Shown here: in pieces, positions 58,243-64,000 of the stretch | How positions within the stretch are numbered: the first letter of the stretch is position 1 | Layout of the letters: each line of letters starts with the position of its first letter | Assembly (NCBI GenBank): GCA_028671895.1 | Contig: CM053802.1 | Location: 1,360,631-1,424,630 of the forward strand | DNA: 64,000 nt | DNA from: Oenanthe sinensis | Taxonomy: Eukaryota; Streptophyta; Magnoliopsida; Apiales; Apiaceae | Direction of reading: 5' to 3' | The notes under the pieces: generated by a model | What the model was told of the DNA's origin: nothing | Database searches by the model: none | What the model saw: the letters and a program-made list of their open reading frames with translations, nothing else | Made by a program: the position numbers and the translations under genes

Positions 58243-60114
58243 CTACACGTATTTGAATTTGCGCTTAGCAGTGAAACAACGAATGAGCTTTTGCACATCC
58301 CCTCTGACAGAAAAGAAGGCTAATACCAGAGCAATTACCATGGTGGGGTATATATATGACGATGAACGATCTTTGATGCCACGCTGTCCAAGAATGGCTT
58401 CCTTGGCAATTCCCCATATAATGAGAAGTATTCCGGAGAGGCTCAGCCTCCAAGATCCAACAAGGCCAAGAAATGCTCCAGCCACAGCAAAATAGCTTCC
58501 AACAAGAACCTGTTGTGCAGAACGAATGTCCACAATTTTAGCATAAGCTACATATCGGTGATTATTATATTCGTAATTAGCAGAAGTTGGATCATTTTTG
58601 TCTCATTAAATATCATAGTTACAAAGGACGAAAATGTATTAATTCAGGGTTTACGACAGTTGTTGGCATTATGTGTAATTCAAAGTTGAACATGTGAAAT
58701 TACGTTCTTTAAAACATACATTGTTTTGAATCTTCTAATCTATTAAGATTCAGCAACCAACGGTTGGTTACCAACCTATCCTGAAACATTATATACTTCA
58801 AAGTAGGAGTTCAACTAATGTCCTATGGCATTAATGAATCGAAAAGAGACATGCACACCTCTAGGTAATAATATTCAGTCGTTGCAGAGGCTTTGCTGAA
58901 CCTATAGAGACTAAGCACCTTACTATAGCTGGGGAGGGGCTTGCTTTTATAAATTGCTTTTCCAACAGTACCTGGGTATAGAAGGGCCTTCATGACAGCC
59001 TGGGGTACAAATCGACTTGCAATTAACTGAGAGGATGTCACTTGTAGCGGGGACTTGCAGATACCAAATCTGCACGGGATTCTGAAAGAAAAAGGAGAAA
59101 TCATTGCAAATTCTACAATTAGATTTTGAACTATTAATTCGTTACATTTATGATTAAACAACCACTTTAACAAAACAATTACTATGAATTGAAGATAGAA
59201 ACCCTCGGAGAATTATTACTTAATCCCAAAACCAGGAGATAGAAAACAACACAATAAGACCAAAGACGAACATGTGGAAAATTTGAACAGGTCAAGATAT
59301 ACAAGTACCTACACATGCTCGAAAGCAACACATCAAGGTGGAATAAGCTCTCTGCCTCACAATGCAATTAACATACCGATTTACAGCTTTCATTCATGCA
59401 AAAAAAGTCAGTTATAGTAAAAAAACAAAACATTGACGAATGTATCTCAAACATAAAAATGCAAAATCGTAAAAACAAATATAATTACCATTAAACGATA
59501 TCTTTAAGAGAAGATTAAACTTAAGACCATATATACACGTACAATTACACTCAGGTATGGAACAATTCTCACACGGGCTGTAATTCTACTTACACGTAGC
59601 TGATAAACGAGTTCGAGTTTTGGTATTTTTAAACGAGTGTTCTCACGGTAAAACTATTCTCACCCGAACACGACCATAAATAATTTGCGAAATGTAACTT
59701 AGCAAATGTCATGTGAAATCAAACACAAAAATTAAGATTGATGACAACAGCATATATATCCAAAATTATTCCAACGAAAAATACATATATACACACAAAA
59801 TTACCGTTCATTATTTCAACAATTAATAATTTCATTAAAAAAAAGGTTCGTCCGTACAAATGTAAGCAAAAGCTAGAAATTGAAAAAGGGTTGTGAAAAG
59901 AGAATACCCAGAATATTATAAAACACTCCTTAAATAAATAAATAAAACAAAAAAAAGGTGATAAAGAGAATACATACATCATACATACATATATGCATAC
60001 AAGTGAAAAAGACCTGAAAAGAGGGATTTGAAAGAGGACGAGGAGGAAAAAAACGAAAGAAGCTTTGCGAGATATTGATTTTGCCCATCTCTTTGATGCT
60101 GCTGAAGATGCCAT
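58243..60114 (-). CDS. unrecognised small membrane protein
   Basis: I do not recognise the family. Three exons, 60014-60114, 58859-59081 and 58243-58509, give 196 residues and keep phase. The start MASSAASKRWAKSISRKASF is Ser/Arg/Lys-rich and followed by a hydrophobic stretch (FVFFLLVLFQIPLF), so it could be an organelle-targeting sequence or a signal anchor. The middle is basic and polar (RIPCRFGICKSPLQVTSSQL). The last exon carries three hydrophobic helices (VLVGSYFAVAGAFLGLVGS, LSGILLIIWGIAKEAIL, YPTMVIALVLAFFSV) and ends KRKFKYV. Consistent splice phase and a long open last exon support a real gene. An alternative 5' splice site at 58971 would cut exon 2 short and break the frame, so it was not used. 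Confidence 0.72.
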
Positions 60115-61079
60115 TGGAGATTACGCCCTTGCTTGTTTTCTTTTTTTACTGTTTTGGCGTCTATAATTTTACATCTATATTATTCTCTCTCAACGAAGCC
60201 ATTGGTAAATAATAATATCCATTCAAATATTTACCATCTTTCTTTCAAATATTAAATTACCCTACCCATCTCAAATCTAGTTATTGGGCTGGGCCCCCGA
60301 TAATTTTATAATCAAGCTTCGCCCAAATGATAACCCACTTTTTCTCATATTTTTTTTGCAAAGTTCAGATATTATTTATAATAAAGTTGTTGAATAATGT
60401 TTGTTACGGGTGATTGTTATTATGAAATGTTTTAATTAGTGAGATTTATATAAATGTGGGAGTTCATTATTATTAATTAAGTTAGAATTAATCAGAACAT
60501 AACAAGTGATATTTGAGAAATGTTTTTGGATCAAATTTAGGATCTGGAGTGTTATTTAAAAATTTTTATTAAAAAATATACATATAACATATGTTTAGTA
60601 ATAAAATATTAATACAGGGATGTTGCGCTGCCCTTTGATATTGCAGCTACGACAACAGTTTTTTACCAGAGATTAGGTAAATAATTTTTTAATAAAATTT
60701 AAAAGCAGATTTTTGAAAAAATAATTTAGGCTTAAAAGTTATTTTTGGATAAAACATGTTTCCTAATTATTTTGGGAAAAACTGTTTTCAGGAGTAGTTG
60801 ATTTTTTCTGACAACGATTTTTTTTTTTGGGAAAAAAAAATGCGTGCCTGCCTGGAGATCTCTTCCGAATCAAGGAACCTATAATTTTTTTATTTTTTAG
60901 TTTCGTGACTTTGATTCGCAACTTAATTGTTCCAGATTATTAACACAACACGACACGACATCAAGTAGCTTCCATGAAAAAATAAGCATACGCACGCACC
61001 CTTGTCTATAAATACGAAACCACTTGCGAGCCTAAATGCATTACTCGATTCTTCTGCATCAATAGTTTTGTATACATTT
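60115..61079. other. intergenic, divergent promoters
   Basis: Between two divergently transcribed genes. A TATA box for the rightward gene lies at 61006-61014. No other feature recognised. Confidence 0.6.
61006..61014 (+). promoter_or_regulatory. TATA box of the DUF761 gene
   Basis: CTATAAATA, 66-74 bp upstream of the first ATG (61080). It decides the start: the open frame extends upstream to 61002 only through a TTG codon that precedes the TATA box. Confidence 0.75.
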
Positions 61080-61367
61080 ATGAGAAATATGAATACTGAA
61101 GCTGTCAACCTTTTAGGCGGAGGAGATGGAGAAATAAAGAATTGCTCGTTAAATAATGTTTATGACGCTGCTGCTGCAACAGATGTTGTGGCCATAAAAA
61201 TGGATGCCCTGCCAACTACTACTACTGGGCTGCCACCGGAGACGAGAATATTTGAAGATATAAATCAAAGTGCAGAGACGTTTATCAAGAATTTTAAGCA
61301 AGAATTGGTGATCCAAAGGCTTGAGTCTATTGCAAGTTATGAGGAGATGCTTGCCAGAGGGACCTAA
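61080..61367 (+). CDS. small DUF761 protein
   Basis: An intronless 95-residue protein. The C-terminus has the DUF761 motif: SAETFIKNFKQELVIQRLES followed by YEEMLARGT, ending at the stop as is usual for the family. The N-terminal part is low in conserved features (GGGDGEIKN, a short TTTT run, then LPPETRIFEDIN). DUF761 proteins (cotton-fibre-expressed type) are plant-specific and of unknown biochemical function. A second in-frame ATG at 61089 is possible; the first was chosen because it lies a normal leader length (about 45 nt from an expected start site) after the TATA box. Confidence 0.8.
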   Translation: MRNMNTEAVNLLGGGDGEIKNCSLNNVYDAAAATDVVAIKMDALPTTTTGLPPETRIFEDINQSAETFIKNFKQELVIQRLESIASYEEMLARGT

Positions 61368-62175
61368 TTATATGTCAACTAGCTCAAAGACATATTTGCG
61401 AGCTAGCATACTCTTAATTGGATATTTTATGATAAAACGTGTATTAACATTTCAGTTTAAGAAATTCTTTATAATTGAAATTTCATATATTTTTATATAT
61501 CACTTATTTAAATAAGACAAATATTAGCATTCCCAGATATTCAAAACAATCTCTTGCTACTAATATAAGAGGTTACAACGCTAGAGATTATTATTTTCTT
61601 GCAGAGAGACTAAACAGAGGGTTTGTGTGAGGTAATAGGACCAATGCTAGAGTTAATTATGAAGAACGATATAGCTCGGATATGATGTCAAGAGTACTGA
61701 TGAGTAAATTAAATAAAGATACTTTTTCATTCGTATTCTCTGCATGCAAAGTAGTCTTTATGCCATTATGGATCAGTGTTCTAATAATCTTTGCTTCGGT
61801 TGCAACAGAAAAGAAACTGAAATGTGTTTTAAACAATCTCATTTGATTATGTGAACATGTTATCAAGTCAGGATCAATATACTCTTTAATTACGAGCAAT
61901 CCAGATAAAAGCTTATTCAGAAACTTAATTAACAAAAACATAAAATATTCCAGTTCAACGATTAAGCATGGTCACTTCTTTATCTTAGCAACATTAACAA
62001 GCAATGCCTATAATTAAGCTATACGATATTCCCCTTCAACAATTAAGCATGGCCACTTTCTTGCTCAATTTTGTATCTGACAAGTAAAATTCGAATCGGA
62101 CACATAATTATTTATGATTACTGCCCACAAGTCGCAACCTCTCAGCCCTCAACTCTCAAAAATGATCTTGTAAGT
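61368..62175. other. intergenic
   Basis: 3' flank of the DUF761 gene up to the copia LTR. I see no gene; the minus-strand ORF at 61657-61941 has no recognisable feature. Confidence 0.6.
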
Positions 62176-62783
62176 TGTAATTACTGTTCTCTAAACTTTT
62201 AGTGGATTTAAATATTTAATTTCAGTAACCAATAACACAAGTAAAGTACTACAAAGTATTAAAATCAACAAAAATAATAAATAAGAAATCGCTGAGCCGT
62301 GACAAGAAAATCCACTTCCTAGAAAACGATACGCGGCGCGATCGAGTTGCTAAATCATATCGACTATCCGTTTCCTAAGAGTTTACTCAACACTCTCACA
62401 TAAGTGCAAGTGTGATAGTTTGGAGTCTATACAAACTTGTGCCCAAAATGAAAAAAAAGAAAGTTTATATGTTTTTCAATGATGTATTCTCTCTGTAAAA
62501 ACCATTTGTATATATAGTCATACCAAGGAAGAAGAATATCAGATTTGTAACTCCTCATATATAATGATACATAATGAATCATCAATTTGAGGAATTAAAA
62601 TAAAAAATAAAAGATATGAAAAATATGTAACTCCCAATGTATATATATATGTACATATATATAATATAATATAATATAACTAATAAATATATAATATAAA
62701 ATACTCATTTAAGTGGGGAATAATATATATCTACCAATATAAAATATTGATCACATTATTTTTGAAATATCAGTATACCAACA
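62176..62783 (-). mobile_element. 3' LTR of a Ty1/copia element (left end tentative)
   Basis: On the minus strand the LTR begins TGTTGGTATACTG at 62783, directly after a purine-rich tract (agtgggagat), the expected polypurine tract. A TATA-like CTATATATA lies at about 62508-62517. A possible end is CAGTAATTACA at 62176, which is partly complementary to the start; this end is a guess because the 5' LTR and target duplication are outside the window. Confidence 0.6.
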
Positions 62784-63378
62784 ATCTCCCACTAATGATT
62801 TTGAAAAATAAACAGGAATAAAAAATACAAACTTTTAGGTATAAGAGGAGTTGTGTACTTAACAAATGATATAATTGAAATATTTTGATTAGTGAAATGA
62901 GGCAACAATCTACAAGTTTTAAGTGTGAACTAGTCTTGAAACTCATAAGACTCTTGATCAAAGAGTAGACTAGTATTGGACTCAAAGATTTAGACTGAAA
63001 CCCTCATAATACATACAATACTCCAAAATTTGTATATGCTCCGCAAATAGTATCCTGCGCTATTTTAAATCCAAGCGCCAACCTTAGGACTCATGGACGC
63101 TCTAGGAAAATTGCTCAGTATTTTTCATAGAAGATGGCTAGTCTCCACATCCACGTAGGTGAATCACTCATTTGCTTCTCAATAGCACCAAAAATAATAT
63201 TGATTCATTAAGAGTCATATAAAACAACCTAAGCAATTATAACAGTGGATTTCACAAATGCCTTTAGTGGCACCTACCTCGTGGGATAAATCCATTAAGA
63301 ATTAAAGAAATTATTCAACATCACCTGAGCATTATTTATACAATTGTCATAGGGATGAGGTAAAAACGATGCTCATAA

Positions 63379-64000
63379 CATTTAATCTTTGAGCTTGAGC
63401 CCCATCCCCCTCGACATATCCACAACTTGCCTTCTTAGCAAACCTTTCGTTAGAGGATCTGCTAAATTCTTCTCGGACTTCACATAATCTAGAGAGATTA
63501 CTACATTTCCGAGTAATCGTCTCAACATACCATGTCTTATGCGAAGATGTCTCTTTTTACCCTTAAAATTGTTGTTAGTCGCAAGACCAAGAGCTGCTTG
63601 AGAATCACAATGTAAAGATACTGGAGATGCACGCCCCCTCCCCCAACAATGGAAGTTCTGCCAAGACATTTCTCAGCCACTCCGCTTTTTGTCCTGCTAA
63701 CTCAAGAGAAATAAATTCAGATTCCATGGTGGAGTGAGCTATACATGATTATTTTGAAGACTTTCATGATATAGCACCTCCATCTAAAAAAAGCATAACC
63801 ATTAGTAGAGTTTATTTCATCATTATCGTTTACCCAATTTGCATCAGAATAACATTCTAAAACATTTGGAAATTGAGAAAAATGCAAATAAACATCCATA
63901 ATACCTCTTAGATACCTGAGTAACCGATGAAGAGCAGTCCAATGAGCACTACTAGGATTATGATTATACCTGCTAAGTCTACTAACCGCATATGTAATGT
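63379..64000 (-). pseudogene. decayed Ty1/copia pol, RNase H region
   Basis: The minus strand encodes the end of a copia polyprotein: the RNase H start CYSDANWVNDND near 63830-63850, the block VSLHCDSQAALGLA near 63600, then LADPLTKGL near 63440 and a stop near 63382. The reading frame changes at least twice between about 63780 and 63620 and an in-frame stop is present near 63750, so this copy is inactive. The remaining pol and gag lie beyond the right edge. The distance from the pol stop to the LTR (about 600 bp) is longer than usual and has no recognised content. Confidence 0.85.

Noticed and set aside
61002..61079. Upstream start for the DUF761 protein
   Set aside because: The extension begins with TTG and overlaps the TATA box at 61006-61014, so it is unlikely to be transcribed.
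1..64000. CRISPR arrays, bacterial operons or plastid/mitochondrial inserts
   Set aside because: No regularly spaced repeats or organellar genes; the window is ordinary nuclear plant DNA.

Overview
The window is nuclear DNA of a flowering plant, almost certainly a eudicot. Genes are split by GT-AG introns, spacers are long and very AT-rich, and Stowaway, hAT-like, Mutator-like and Ty1/copia elements are scattered through it. The proteins are plant-specific families: PDR transporter, NPH3, plastid ATP/ADP carrier, caffeoylshikimate esterase and LEA proteins. The species cannot be read from the sequence. All exon joins were made by hand from splice sites and reading phase; every multi-exon model keeps frame throughout.

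Layout, left to right. 1-4614 (-): 5' two thirds of a full-size ABCG/PDR transporter, running off the left edge. 4615-8002: AT-rich spacer with a Stowaway MITE. 8003-11185 (-): intronless DUF2921 membrane protein. 12502-14679 (-): NPH3-family protein without a BTB domain. 16447-19702 (-): plastidic ATP/ADP translocase (NTT). 19703-24397: AT-rich spacer with MITE-like inverted repeats. 24398-27448 (-): caffeoylshikimate esterase (CSE), whose single intron holds nested duplications and a probable solo LTR. 27449-34200: gene-free, TE-rich spacer with two hAT-like elements that have target-site duplications (TSDs). 35648-43275 (+): ASI1/IBM2-type BAH-RRM protein, 12 coding exons, hAT-like element in intron 10. 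44602-52975 (+): TAF12, 9 exons, TEs in introns 2, 3 and 4. 54478-54967 (-) and 56682-57285 (+): head-to-head small LEA and LEA-like genes. 58243-60114 (-): unrecognised small membrane protein. 61080-61367 (+): small DUF761 protein. 62176-64000 (-): LTR and decayed pol of a Ty1/copia element running off the right edge.

The genes do not form a single pathway. From memory, the order DUF2921 - NPH3 - CSE - LEA7-like - LEA-related matches, inverted, the Arabidopsis interval around At1g52680-At1g52780, so this looks like a conserved ancestral block that gained NTT, ASI1 and TAF12. No new defence or biosynthetic system is apparent. The most interesting points are an ASI1-type gene (a factor that in Arabidopsis handles intronic heterochromatin) carrying a transposon in its own intron, a TAF12 gene with three intronic insertions with TSDs, a Mutator-like element with terminal repeats of roughly 280-310 bp, and a BTB-less NPH3 protein that keeps a C-terminal RRSLS tail.
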